NCBI GenBank assembly: GCA_963789825.1
Contig: CAWBME010000009.1
Coordinates: forward strand, 3,358-67,357
DNA from: PFL42 sp963789825
Lineage (GTDB): Bacteria; Chloroflexota; Anaerolineae; Anaerolineales; E44-bin32
Reading direction: 5' to 3'
DNA length: 64,000 nucleotides
Each line of letters starts with the position of its first letter. The stretch's first letter is position 1. Below the pieces are notes generated by a model. It did no database searches and was not told where the DNA came from. It saw only the letters and a list, made by a program, of their open reading frames with translations. Shown here in pieces: positions 1 through 8,678 of the stretch. The translations under genes and the position numbers were made by a program.

Positions 1-1010
1 CCCATGGGGGAACCGTAGACCCGCAGGTTCCGGCTCCAGTGTGGCAGCAGGACCAGCACGGCAATCAGTCCTGCCATCACCGTCGAAGTGATCGCCGCGC
101 GCCAGCCGCCGTGCCGGAAGCGATCGATCACAAACCATAGCCCCAGCGGGATCAGCGCGACGATATGCCGTCGGCTTGGTGTTGGCGGCGAGACCGGCGG
201 CCAGCGCAAAGACGGCGATCGATCCGAGGGTCGCCCTGGCGCTCCGCATCCAGAGCAGCTCCCCGGCACAGGCGAGCAACCACAGACCGACGAACAGATC
301 GGTCATGGTGCTGCTGGCCTGGCTCACCGCCATCGGGAGTGAGATCACCAGCGCCGCGCCTGCCAGCTGAGCTGTGCGTGGCGCGCTCAGGCGCGCGGCC
401 ACGAAGCTCGCCACCACCGCGGCACACACCCACGCCGTCCAGTTGACCAGGTTGACCCAACGATCTCCTGCGCCCAGGACATACGCCTGCAGAAAGCCGA
501 TCTCCGCGCCGGGAGGCATATACAGCTGGCGCTCGATCCCGGTGGCGAACGGCCGCAAGGAGGCGTTCTGCGCCCAGTGGGCAACCCGGGACATATGGTA
601 GGTCAGCGAATCCCAGGTCTGCACGGGTGCAGCCCAGGCCACGATCGCCACCAGCAGCACAGCCGCCAGCATCGCCACCAGCAGCACGATGTCGGGCGCA
701 GCCAGCGCTGGGGCGAACTTGCGCAGGCGGTCGTGCCTACTGCGCCGCATCAACCAGATGCCGCTCAACACGATCGGCAGCAGCCACATGACGGTCAGCA
801 CCGGCCGGGTGACGGCGCCGACCAAGCCGAGCGCTTCGGTTCCCAGAATCATCGCCGCGCCGAGAACGACGGTCACACGCAGGAAGACCAAGCGCCAGGG
901 CAGAATCGGCCAGCGGTTGCCGGCTGCCAGCGTGGTCACCACCAATGCCAGCGGAGGGAGGAAGGCCAGAAGCAAGGAAGGAAGCTCGGTCCGAGCGAAT
1001 CCCGCGGCGA
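1..1010 (-). CDS. GT-C-like polytopic membrane glycosyltransferase, 3' part outside window
   Basis: The translation is strongly hydrophobic and carries the motif WDSLTYHMSRVAHW followed by RQLYMPPGAE and NTKPTAY. This loop pattern is seen in dolichyl-phosphate-sugar-type (GT39-like) membrane glycosyltransferases, which move sugars from a lipid carrier on the outer face of the membrane. The same WD(S/A)LTYH loop recurs in the gene ending at 4868. The reading frame shifts near 165, where IVALIPLGLWF continues in another frame up to the window edge, so the C-terminus is not visible. No ATG was found; the start is unresolved (TTG at 975 is possible), and the gene follows the SDR gene almost without a gap. 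Specific sugar and acceptor cannot be told. Confidence 0.6.
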
Positions 1011-1018
1011 CCGGCAGG

Positions 1019-1785
1019 CTACTCGGTGCTCAGCCGGGCGGTGGCCCCGCCGTCGACCACCAGCGACTGACCGGTGACAAACGACGACAGATCCGGGTCG
1101 CACAGGAAGAGGATCGCCTTGCCGATCTCCTCCGGGCGTCCGACCCTGCCCAGCACGGTCTTGCTCCCCAGCGCCTGCATGCGTTCCTCGACCGAGCCGC
1201 CGGTGACATGCTCACGGCTGAGGCCGGCACGCAGCATGGGGGTATCCACCGCGCCGGGGAGGATGGCATTCACCCGCACCCCCTGGCGACCGAACTCGAG
1301 CGCCATCGCACGCGTCAGCGCCATGATCCCGCCCTTGCTGGCGGCGTAGGCGGCGATGTCGGTCGAAGTGGCCAGCGCGTGCACCGAACTCACGTTGACG
1401 ATCGCGCCGCGGCCGGCGACCAGCAGCGGATAGGCATAGCGGGCAGTCAGGAAGATCGAACGCAGGTTGGCGTTCATGACTTCATCCCACTCCGCCACCG
1501 AGGTCTCCACCAGCGGCTTGATGATCTGGATGGCGGCGTTGTTGACCAGCGCCTGCAGCCCATCCAAACGGCGAGTTGAGGTTGGCGAAGAGAGACTTCG
1601 ACCGCTTCCGGTCGAGCGATGTCGGATTGCAGGAACTCAACCCGGTCAGGGAACGACCCCTCACTGCGTCGATCGACGGCGACTACGCGCCAGCCGGCGT
1701 CGGCCAGCACGCCGACCGTCGCCCGGCCGATCCCTCCGGCCGCGCCCGTCACCACCGCCGTCGGTCGATTGCGCTCGTCAGTCAT
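1019..1785 (-). CDS. Short-chain dehydrogenase/reductase (frameshifted)
   Basis: This is a classical NAD(P)-dependent oxidoreductase of about 250 residues. The N-terminal cofactor motif TGAAGGIG follows VVTG, NNAA lies in the middle, and the catalytic pair YAASK is present, with a typical C-terminus ending VTGQSLVVDGG. The frame breaks twice around 1565-1600, where LFANLNSPFG and then LDGLQALVNNAA continue the family pattern in other frames; I read these as small indels. It lies just downstream of a 2-hydroxyacid dehydrogenase and a CMP-sugar synthetase, so it may reduce or oxidise a sugar-acid intermediate of surface glycan synthesis. The substrate is unknown. Confidence 0.8.
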
Positions 1786-1833
1786 CGGCTCTCCCCTGCA
1801 TTCGCACCCGCCCGTCGCAGCCAGGCGGGCGGA

Positions 1834-2826
1834 TCACGGCAGACTTGTCCATGTCCGGCCCAGGCCGAGGAACAGGTTGCGGATCGTGTTGACGTGCACG
1901 CGTTCCCAGGCCGCCGGGCTGCTGTTGGCGTTGTGCGGCGCCAGCAGCACATTGTCCATGCTCCGCAGTGGACTTGCGGCGGGCAACGGCTCGATCTCGA
2001 AGACGTCGAGCGCCGCCCCGCCCAACCCGCCCCGCTCAAGCGCTGCGATCAGCGCTGTCTCGTCGATCACCGGCCCGCGGGCGCAGTTGATCAAGATCGC
2101 CCCCGGGCGCACCCGGCTCAGCCGCGTGGCGTCCAACAGGTGCAGCGAGGTCGGATTCAAGTCGCAGTTGACACTGATGAAGTCGGACTGGTCGAGCAGC
2201 GTATCGAGGTCCACCATCTGTACGCCGGTCTGGGCAAGGAATCCGGGATCGATGGGGACAATGTCATTCCCCAGCAGGCGCATGCCGAACGCCTGCGCCC
2301 GGCTCAGCACCGCCTTGCCGCAGTTCCCGACGCCGATGACCCCCAGGCTGCACTCGTGCAGCGCCCGCCCATGCAGCTTCTCCCAGCGCCCGGCTTTCAT
2401 CGCCTGATCCATCCACAGCAGGCGCCGGGCAAAGCACAGGACGTAGCCCATCACCGAGTCGGCCACGCCCTGGGTGAAGGCGCCCGGGGTGTTGTAGACC
2501 TGGATGCCCAGCCGGTTGGCCGCCTGGCGATCGATGGAGTCGATGCCGGTGCCCCATTTGGAGATCACCTTGAGCCGCGGCGCGGCGGCCTGCAGCACCC
2601 GCGCCGTGAAGCGGTCGTCCCCGCAGATCACGCCGTCGACCTTGCCGGCATAGTGCAGCAGCGCCTCCTCCTCCAACCGCTCCTCGACTGGCGCCAGCCA
2701 GATCTCGATCGCTTCCGCCTCGAACAAGGGGCGGAATCTCGCCATCGACGGGATCAGGTAGGGTGCCGACACCAAGACCGTTGTTGCCAGCAAATCATTG
2801 GTGGGCGTGTGGGGCTGATCAGGCAT
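1834..2826 (-). CDS. D-isomer-specific 2-hydroxyacid dehydrogenase
   Basis: A 330-residue NAD-dependent dehydrogenase of the SerA/phosphoglycerate dehydrogenase-like family. The Rossmann motif GVIGVGNCG lies at about residues 162-170. The catalytic Arg is in NCARG (about R250), the Glu in FEIEP (about E279), and the His in APHNA (about H298), so the active site looks complete. It lacks the ACT regulatory domain of long SerA proteins. It starts 3 bases after the CMP-sugar synthetase stop and precedes an SDR, which suggests work on an alpha-keto or alpha-hydroxy sugar acid rather than on serine synthesis. That role is an inference from context. Confidence 0.85.
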   Translation of the reverse strand: MPDQPHTPTNDLLATTVLVSAPYLIPSMARFRPLFEAEAIEIWLAPVEERLEEEALLHYAGKVDGVICGDDRFTARVLQAAAPRLKVISKWGTGIDSIDRQAANRLGIQVYNTPGAFTQGVADSVMGYVLCFARRLLWMDQAMKAGRWEKLHGRALHECSLGVIGVGNCGKAVLSRAQAFGMRLLGNDIVPIDPGFLAQTGVQMVDLDTLLDQSDFISVNCDLNPTSLHLLDATRLSRVRPGAILINCARGPVIDETALIAALERGGLGGAALDVFEIEPLPAASPLRSMDNVLLAPHNANSSPAAWERVHVNTIRNLFLGLGRTWTSLP

Positions 2827-2829
2827 GGC

Positions 2830-3501
2830 TCACCCTCGCGCCACCAGGCGGGCTTCCACCACTCGGAAGTCGTCTTCCTCATCGATGTCGAGCGCTTCGC
2901 TGGCCGGGATCTCGAACATCAGCGGGCGCTCCCCGATCCGGTTCCCGCGCCGCAGGAAACCGTCGCGCTCGAAGAGGTAGAGGCAGGAGTTCTCCTCATA
3001 GAGCGGCGGCAAGTCCTGCGTGTTCAGCAGCACCGCCGGATCGTGGTTGAGTGGTTTGCCGGATCGATCCCACAGGCGCTTCTGCCAGCGGGTGACGCTG
3101 AAGAGCGAGTCGTGCTCCGGCGCCGCCGATCGAAACGCCCGGACCGCAGCGGCGATGCTGCCGGCGGACAGCAGCGGATTGGTGCTGTGCGTCTGCAAGT
3201 AGAGAGGCGCCGGGACCGCCTGCACATCATGCAGCAGGACAAGGTTCATCGGGATCGAGTCGCCGCACAACTCCAGCGGGCGCTCAAGCAACGTCACCGA
3301 CGGGAAGGCCCGCTCGATCCCTTCTCGGATATCCGGGCTGTCTGTGTCCACCACGATGCGCGCCACCGCCTCAGACTGCAGCAGGCTGTCCAGGATGTAG
3401 GCGTACAGCGGGCGCCCGTTCAACGGGCGGTAGTTCTTGCCCGGCACCCGCTCACTGTGGTGACGCATGGGCACCAGGGCGACGATCTCGGGTTGTGACA
3501 A
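2830..3501 (-). CDS. NeuA-type acylneuraminate cytidylyltransferase
   Basis: A 223-residue enzyme expected to join CTP with a nonulosonic or related keto-sugar acid to give the CMP-sugar donor. The N-terminal nucleotide-binding signature is seen as VPMRHHSERVPGKN at about residues 10-23, and LQTHSTNPLL is the family's central substrate and metal-site segment. The ending (LDIDEEDDF) is typical of NeuA. It is one of three CMP-sugar synthetases in the window. It sits between a GT2 transferase (1-base gap) and a 2-hydroxyacid dehydrogenase, with no NeuB synthase beside it, so its sugar substrate must come from elsewhere or be unusual. Confidence 0.85.
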   Translation of the reverse strand: MSQPEIVALVPMRHHSERVPGKNYRPLNGRPLYAYILDSLLQSEAVARIVVDTDSPDIREGIERAFPSVTLLERPLELCGDSIPMNLVLLHDVQAVPAPLYLQTHSTNPLLSAGSIAAAVRAFRSAAPEHDSLFSVTRWQKRLWDRSGKPLNHDPAVLLNTQDLPPLYEENSCLYLFERDGFLRRGNRIGERPLMFEIPASEALDIDEEDDFRVVEARLVARG

Positions 3502-3502
3502 T

Positions 3503-4597
3503 CTATCGGCCTCCTGGGCACGCGCCGCCTGACCCAGCAGTCGGCTCGGCTGTGCATTCGGCGCGGGTCCTGCCGGCGGAACCTTCGGCGTGGAATCTCC
3601 GCGCCTGCCCCACGCTCAAACCCCTTCCGGCTCCGGGGGATTGATCTCGGGCTGGCGCTTCGTAGGCAATCGGGATCGCCCGCTGGCCGGCCAGCTCGGG
3701 CGCCCGACCCAGCCCGCGTGGGTAGTAGAACGTCTGCTTCAGCTGGCTGGTGAGAGTGCCCGCCATACGCCACCCTTGGTAGCTGCCCCAGAATTGCAGG
3801 AAGCGGAAGCGCAGGATCCCAACCATTTCACGCAGCAGTCGGCCCTCATGACCGGCATGCCATAGATCCGTGCCGGCGTTGCTCAGGAACAGCCGGAACG
3901 CATCCAGCAGGCCGATCCGCTCCTGAGGTCGGATCCTGCGCAGCGCCATGGCTTCACGCCGGTAGCGGTTGTAGACCTCCCGCGCGGCTTCGCTGTGCAC
4001 GTGGATAACTTCGGCGGCTGCTTCGTAGATCACCTTGTGGCCTTGCTGCATCGCCCAGGAGGCCCACTCAACATCCTCCAGTCCACTCAGGCTCTCGTCG
4101 TAGGCATGCTGCAGCCAGAGGTCCCGTCGCATGGCGGCATTGGCGTTGTTGCAGAACGGGTGTGTCTGATCCCGATCGGAGGTCTCCGGGAACCAAGCCT
4201 GGAACACCTGGCGTTCGCTGTAGCAACTGCTCTCCGTGCCGCGCTGTTTGCCGTAGGTCAAGCCGACCTGCGGATCGGCGAACGGGGCAAGCAGCAACTC
4301 AAGCCAGTCGGGGTAGACCGGGTATACATGCGCGCTGGCGATCACGATGAACGCCCGCGTGGCGGCAGCGCATCCCAGGTTGAGCGAGCGGCCGAAGCTG
4401 AAGTCCGCCGGGTCGATGTGCAGCAGCCGCACTGGAAAGCGCGAGGCAATGGCAACGGTGGCGTCGGTCGAGCCGGAGTCGACCAACAGGATCTCGACAT
4501 TCTGAATTGACTGCTCGAGGATTCCGGTGAGCAGCCGTCCGATGTGCTGCTCCTCGTTGAACGAACGGATGACGATGCTGCAGGCAGCCGCGCTCAC
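3503..4597 (-). CDS. GT2 family glycosyltransferase
   Basis: A GT-A fold transferase. The N-terminus has the nucleotide-sugar-binding pattern IRSFNEEQHIG and LLVDSGSTDAT (about residues 10-48), and the acceptor side shows GLEDVEWASWA near residue 185, a common ED motif for the catalytic base. A C-terminal segment (LREMVGILRFRFLQFWGSYQG) resembles the membrane-proximal tail of rhamnosyl- or mannosyl-transferases in polysaccharide loci. The last 70 residues after FYYPRGLGRAP look low in complexity and may reflect a frameshift or an extended unstructured tail. The stop lies 1 base before the NeuA start, which suggests co-transcription. Confidence 0.85.
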   Translation of the reverse strand: MSAAACSIVIRSFNEEQHIGRLLTGILEQSIQNVEILLVDSGSTDATVAIASRFPVRLLHIDPADFSFGRSLNLGCAAATRAFIVIASAHVYPVYPDWLELLLAPFADPQVGLTYGKQRGTESSCYSERQVFQAWFPETSDRDQTHPFCNNANAAMRRDLWLQHAYDESLSGLEDVEWASWAMQQGHKVIYEAAAEVIHVHSEAAREVYNRYRREAMALRRIRPQERIGLLDAFRLFLSNAGTDLWHAGHEGRLLREMVGILRFRFLQFWGSYQGWRMAGTLTSQLKQTFYYPRGLGRAPELAGQRAIPIAYEAPARDQSPGAGRGLSVGQARRFHAEGSAGRTRAECTAEPTAGSGGACPGGR

Positions 4598-4685
4598 GGT
4601 CGCAATTCACCCAGGTCCCGCGATGCAGTCGGCCGGGTCATTCCGGCCGGGCAGCAAAGCAGGAAGAAACCGCCGCATCATCTGC

Positions 4686-4832
4686 CTAGCCCGTCGGCAG
4701 AGAGAGCTGGCCCATGGCCAACCGGATGAGATGCCCGATCTGATAGTAGCCGTACCACGCCATCGCCAGCAGACAGACGGCCAGCAGGATCCTCGCTCCC
4801 CGCCGGCTCACTTGCGGGATCACGGAGCTCAT
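4686..4832 (-). CDS. Small single-pass membrane protein (48 aa)
   Basis: A short reading frame with one strong hydrophobic segment (ILLAVCLLAMAWYGYY) after a positively charged SRRGAR stretch, so the N-terminus should stay in the cytoplasm. The start is supported by a strong Shine-Dalgarno sequence, GGGGAGGA, five bases before the ATG at 4832. It lies in the gap between the GT-C gene ending at 4868 and the GT2 gene starting at 4597, on the same strand. I do not recognise the family. It could be a small partner of the neighbouring membrane transferase, or a remnant; the ribosome site favours real translation. Confidence 0.45.
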   Translation of the reverse strand: MSSVIPQVSRRGARILLAVCLLAMAWYGYYQIGHLIRLAMGQLSLPTG

Positions 4833-4867
4833 ACAAGTCCTCCCCTCGGAAGTTGAAGAAACCAAGT

Positions 4868-6805
4868 TCAGCGCATTCCCTGACACGTCCCACCAGTCGC
4901 CAGTCGGTGTAGCCCATGAAGAGCCATCGGGTGCCCCGTGAGCGTACGGCCTCGAGCGATCGCCCGGCAGCTATCGGTCGTCCCAACTGGAACATAGACC
5001 ACATGCTGGGTGTAGCCCGAACCGTACAGGGGATAGATGAATCCGTTGCCCTCCACGTTGTAGCCAAGGACTTCGTCGTCCGGAACCGTGCCGGTGGCGA
5101 ATTCGTAGGTGTCCCCGATCGTCAAGTAGAGCCCGGCAGCACTTCTCTCAAGTGCCGGTTTGGCAAGCATGCGGGCAAAGTCCTCCAGCGGAACTCGTCC
5201 GTAGTTCACAGTGGGCAGCACATTCATCACGGCACCGACAACGAGAAGGAAGCCGAGCGCCCGGCGCTCGCCTCGCCACGCCGATGGCAGCGCCTGCAGG
5301 AAGCAGGCCGCCGTCAGGCACAGGGCGGCCGGAAACCAGGTCGCATAGCGCATGTTCCACGGGCTGGCGCGCGCTGACAGGAACAGGACCGTCAGGGAGA
5401 GGATGAAACCCAGGACAACGACGCGCACGTGCCGCACCCGGATCACTGCCCATACCATCGTGGGCAGGCCAATCCCATAGGCGATCCACCCCCAGCCGGT
5501 TGTGTTGGGCAGGTCCGGCACGATCGGGCTGCTGCGATCGCCGAACTTCGTCCACAAGGAGGCGAGATTCTCCGCCAGGCGCGCCAGGCTGAGCGGGAAG
5601 TTGTTGTGCGCCCCGGCGATCACCGTCTCCGCTCCGACCTCGATGCCCATCGGATAGAACGGATTCCCGGTGAGGGCAAGATTGCGCCCGTACCAGTACA
5701 GGCCAAGGAACAGGCTCACGCCCAACACCCCGATCAGGGCCACCTTCCGGAGGGCATTCCCCGCCCGCAACTCTGCCCTGGCCTCACCCAACACTTCAAG
5801 CCACACCCGGGGATTCTCTGCCGCCCATGGCAGTGCCAAGCCGATGACCAGGATCCCGACGGACACATGCAGCAGGTACGCCTTCGTCCCCAGCCCGTAT
5901 AGCCCCAGCGCGAGGAGCAGCGCCATCTGTCCCGCGCGATTGCGCAGCGGGGAGGTCGAGGGGCGTAGCACCAGGTCGACTACTAGCGCAATCATCAGCA
6001 GAATGATCCCGGTCATGAGCGGGTCGTTCTTGGTGCCGGTCGCGGCCAGCAGTAGGGCGGGAGTGGTAGCATATGCCAGGCTTGCCACTAGCCCTGTCGG
6101 CGCGGAGCAGCCCAGCCGACGCGCAAGCGTATATACTGCCACGCAGGCGATCAGATAGCCGGGGATTCCCGCCGCCTCGACCACGATGTCGTGGTGCAGG
6201 AAGGCCGTGAACCAGGTAGTGAACAGCTCGGAATTCGCCGGGAGGTAGGTGCGGGTGACCGGTGAATCGATCACCACCAGCCTCCCGGACTGCGTCCAGG
6301 CCGCGACGTTCGTCAGATGGTAGGTGAGCGCGTCCCAGATGAAGGGCGGGAAGATCCAGATCAGGAACACGAACCGCAATGCCAGGAATCCGGACAGCAC
6401 TGCAGTCGCCACACGCAGTGCCCGCGGGAGCAGCCTCCACCAGCTCCGCCCGGCCTTTAGCGCGCGCCTCGCTTCTGCGGGGATCTCCCGCAAGGCCTGG
6501 CGTCCTTGTGGGACCAAGGCTGCGAATCCAACCAGAAGCGCGCTCAGACCGGCGAGCCCGACTCCGGTCAGGTGCCCGACCAGCCCGGCGACCAGCGCCA
6601 GGGCGGTGGCCACGCCGACCCACACTGCGCCGAAGGCTGCCAGGTTCAGGCTTGCCTCGTCGGTGCGCACGACGCGCTGGACCAGAGTGGCGAGCAGGAA
6701 GCTGGCGACCCCCGCCACGCCCCACAGGACAAGCCCAGCAAGCAGCTGAAATGCGGTCACCGATCGTTGGCCCGTGGCGGCACGTTTCGGCCCGCCGATC
6801 CACAC
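4868..6805 (-). CDS. GT-C-like polytopic glycosyltransferase
   Basis: A large membrane protein of about 645 residues with many hydrophobic helices. After the first helices it shows FIWDALTYHLTNVAAW and then TRTYLPANSELFTTWF, the loop pattern shared with the gene at the left edge and typical of lipid-phosphate-sugar-dependent (GT39-like) enzymes. TGTKND and the aromatic LYWYGRNLALTGNPFYP loop also match that group. The C-terminal 100 residues are soluble and probably outside the membrane. I chose the GTG at 6805, preceded by GAGG, over an ATG at 6895 that would overlap the upstream gene by 41 bases and add a non-hydrophobic, unnatural-looking stretch. Donor and acceptor are unknown. Confidence 0.75.
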   Translation of the reverse strand: MWIGGPKRAATGQRSVTAFQLLAGLVLWGVAGVASFLLATLVQRVVRTDEASLNLAAFGAVWVGVATALALVAGLVGHLTGVGLAGLSALLVGFAALVPQGRQALREIPAEARRALKAGRSWWRLLPRALRVATAVLSGFLALRFVFLIWIFPPFIWDALTYHLTNVAAWTQSGRLVVIDSPVTRTYLPANSELFTTWFTAFLHHDIVVEAAGIPGYLIACVAVYTLARRLGCSAPTGLVASLAYATTPALLLAATGTKNDPLMTGIILLMIALVVDLVLRPSTSPLRNRAGQMALLLALGLYGLGTKAYLLHVSVGILVIGLALPWAAENPRVWLEVLGEARAELRAGNALRKVALIGVLGVSLFLGLYWYGRNLALTGNPFYPMGIEVGAETVIAGAHNNFPLSLARLAENLASLWTKFGDRSSPIVPDLPNTTGWGWIAYGIGLPTMVWAVIRVRHVRVVVLGFILSLTVLFLSARASPWNMRYATWFPAALCLTAACFLQALPSAWRGERRALGFLLVVGAVMNVLPTVNYGRVPLEDFARMLAKPALERSAAGLYLTIGDTYEFATGTVPDDEVLGYNVEGNGFIYPLYGSGYTQHVVYVPVGTTDSCRAIARGRTLTGHPMALHGLHRLATGGTCQGMR

Positions 6806-6854
6806 ATCCTGAGCCTCGAGACCAACCTGACCCGTGGCGTGGTGACTGCCCTGC

Positions 6855-8672
6855 TCACTGCGTCCATGCCAGGATCTCAATCCTGCCGTTCGCACATTCG
6901 GTGGATGTCAGATCGATGGATGGGGGGATGTGATCCAGCTTCACCCGATCCTTCAACTCAAGGGTAGTTGCAGTGCCCGGATAGCGGAGGCGCAACCAGG
7001 ACTGCAGGCTGTACTCCTCCAGCCCGAGCGCCCCGCGCTCGGGCAGGCCACGCACAACGATCGTCGGGCAGGCGCTCGTTGTGCCAAGTTCTTCCTCCAG
7101 CGCGCGGAGCAGGCCCGATGCCAGGTGCGCCTTGACCGGCCATTCCCCCAAACCGCGTACCAGCGGCGATGACGTCATCATCAAGCCGACCGCGAAGAGG
7201 ACGATGGGCGCGAACGCCCCGGCGACAACAAGGCGTTGCGTCCGAGATGCAGACGGTGCCGCGAAGCTCCGTCCGATTTCGTCCGCAGCAAGCGCGACCA
7301 CCGCCGCCAGCCCCGCCGCCGGCAAGTAGACCAGCCGCGCCGAGAAAGTGCTAGTGAGAAGATAGACCGCTAGCGGCAAGGTCACCCAGAGCGCGTAGTA
7401 GGTCAGGCGCCTCAGGCTAGCCCCGACCGAATGCAGCGCCGCCTCCGCCCGCCTCCGGCTTCCTGCGCCCACGGCGACCAAGCCAATGGCCAGCACCATC
7501 CATCCACCCAACGCCGAAGGGTCCTCAAGGCCCAAGCCGAACGCCGCGGCTGGCTCGAACCGCAGCCCTGCCGCCAACCAGACCGCGCATGCTGTCAACG
7601 AGACCGCCAGAACTAGCAGCGGCACAACGCCGCGACCGCAGCGACCCGAATTCGTCTCAGCCCGTGTGTCCGCCGTGAGTGCGGATCCGGTCGCTTCCCT
7701 TTCGTGAGAGCGGCACCAACCCGCTCCCGCGCTGGCCGCCACCGCCAGCAGAAGGACGGCTGCGTAACCCGCGGAGGCCCAGTGGGCCGCGATCCGCTCT
7801 TCAGGGTCGGATAGCTCACGGTGGAAACCGAGGACTATGGCTGCCGAGCGCCGGGCGAGCTCGAGGCTGGTGAAGCTGTCCCGACCGCCTGCTCCCCCCA
7901 GGCCGCCGAGCACGACCCAGCGGAGAGCGACTAGCCCGCCAAGCAGCACGAGATAGGGAACCGCCTCGCGCAATGCCTGCTTGGTATTTGGCCATGCAGA
8001 CTGGCTGGGATGGTAACGAATGAACAGACGATCGGCAGGAATAAGCACCACGAAGACAACGGCGAGTTCCTTGGACAGAATTGCCAGCGCCATCAACCCT
8101 AGTGCAGCCAGCGAGAGCAAACGGCTTCCCTTGTGCGCCCGCACCGAACTTCGGTGCGCGAGCAGCGCGAGCAGGCCGAACATCAGCGCCAGCACATCCT
8201 GCCGCCGGGAAGTCACCGGGATCACGTCGCGGATGGCCGGATGCAGCAGGAAGATCGCCGCTCCCGCGCCCGCCGCGAACAGCCTGGCCCTCCCCTGCGA
8301 GCGCAGCAGCAGGAAAAGCAACACGCCGTTCAGCATGTGCACCGTCAGCGTGGTCCAATGGTATCCTGCTGGGTTTAGCCCCCACAGCGCGTGATCCACC
8401 CCGAAAGAAAGAGCGGTCACCGGCCGGTAGTAGCGGGCGATGGAGGTGAAGCCTGTGCCAGCCATCAACGGACGCGAGAGCAACCGCACAACATCCTCCA
8501 CCGAATTGAGGCTGCCCGTCTCGATCAATGGGAATGCGTCGGTGCCGGCGAAGAACTGCCCAAGAACCGGGCCATAGACCAGCAGGGTGAGAGCCACCAG
8601 GGCTGCTATCAGCAGGCCGTCCGGCAGCTGCTTCCGCCATGCACTCAAGTCGGCATTGCCCTCATCGGTCAC
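6855..8672 (-). CDS. GT-C-like membrane protein resembling TMTC/PMT-type transferases
   Basis: A 605-residue polytopic protein. The first loop reads YYRPVTALSFGVDHALWGLNP, followed by GYHWTTLTVHMLNG, and then FLLHPAIRDVIPVTSRRQDVLAL. This order (Y-R-P, G-Y-H-x(4)-H-x(2)-N, HP, and R-x-D) is the pattern of the TMTC-like group of GT-C enzymes. In eukaryotes these are protein O-mannosyltransferases; bacterial members often lack TPR repeats, as here. A soluble C-terminal region of about 90 residues follows the last helix. It overlaps nothing upstream and starts 6 bases after the flippase-like gene. The precise reaction is not known. Confidence 0.75.
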   Translation of the reverse strand: MTDEGNADLSAWRKQLPDGLLIAALVALTLLVYGPVLGQFFAGTDAFPLIETGSLNSVEDVVRLLSRPLMAGTGFTSIARYYRPVTALSFGVDHALWGLNPAGYHWTTLTVHMLNGVLLFLLLRSQGRARLFAAGAGAAIFLLHPAIRDVIPVTSRRQDVLALMFGLLALLAHRSSVRAHKGSRLLSLAALGLMALAILSKELAVVFVVLIPADRLFIRYHPSQSAWPNTKQALREAVPYLVLLGGLVALRWVVLGGLGGAGGRDSFTSLELARRSAAIVLGFHRELSDPEERIAAHWASAGYAAVLLLAVAASAGAGWCRSHEREATGSALTADTRAETNSGRCGRGVVPLLVLAVSLTACAVWLAAGLRFEPAAAFGLGLEDPSALGGWMVLAIGLVAVGAGSRRRAEAALHSVGASLRRLTYYALWVTLPLAVYLLTSTFSARLVYLPAAGLAAVVALAADEIGRSFAAPSASRTQRLVVAGAFAPIVLFAVGLMMTSSPLVRGLGEWPVKAHLASGLLRALEEELGTTSACPTIVVRGLPERGALGLEEYSLQSWLRLRYPGTATTLELKDRVKLDHIPPSIDLTSTECANGRIEILAWTQ

Positions 8673-8678
8673 GGCGCA

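Noticed and set aside
1576..3498. Long plus-strand frame of 640 residues
   Set aside because: It lies opposite conserved enzymes with clear motifs, has Arg/Gln/His-rich composition, and is a GC-driven shadow. The same applies to 16785-18707 and other plus-strand frames below 57 kb.
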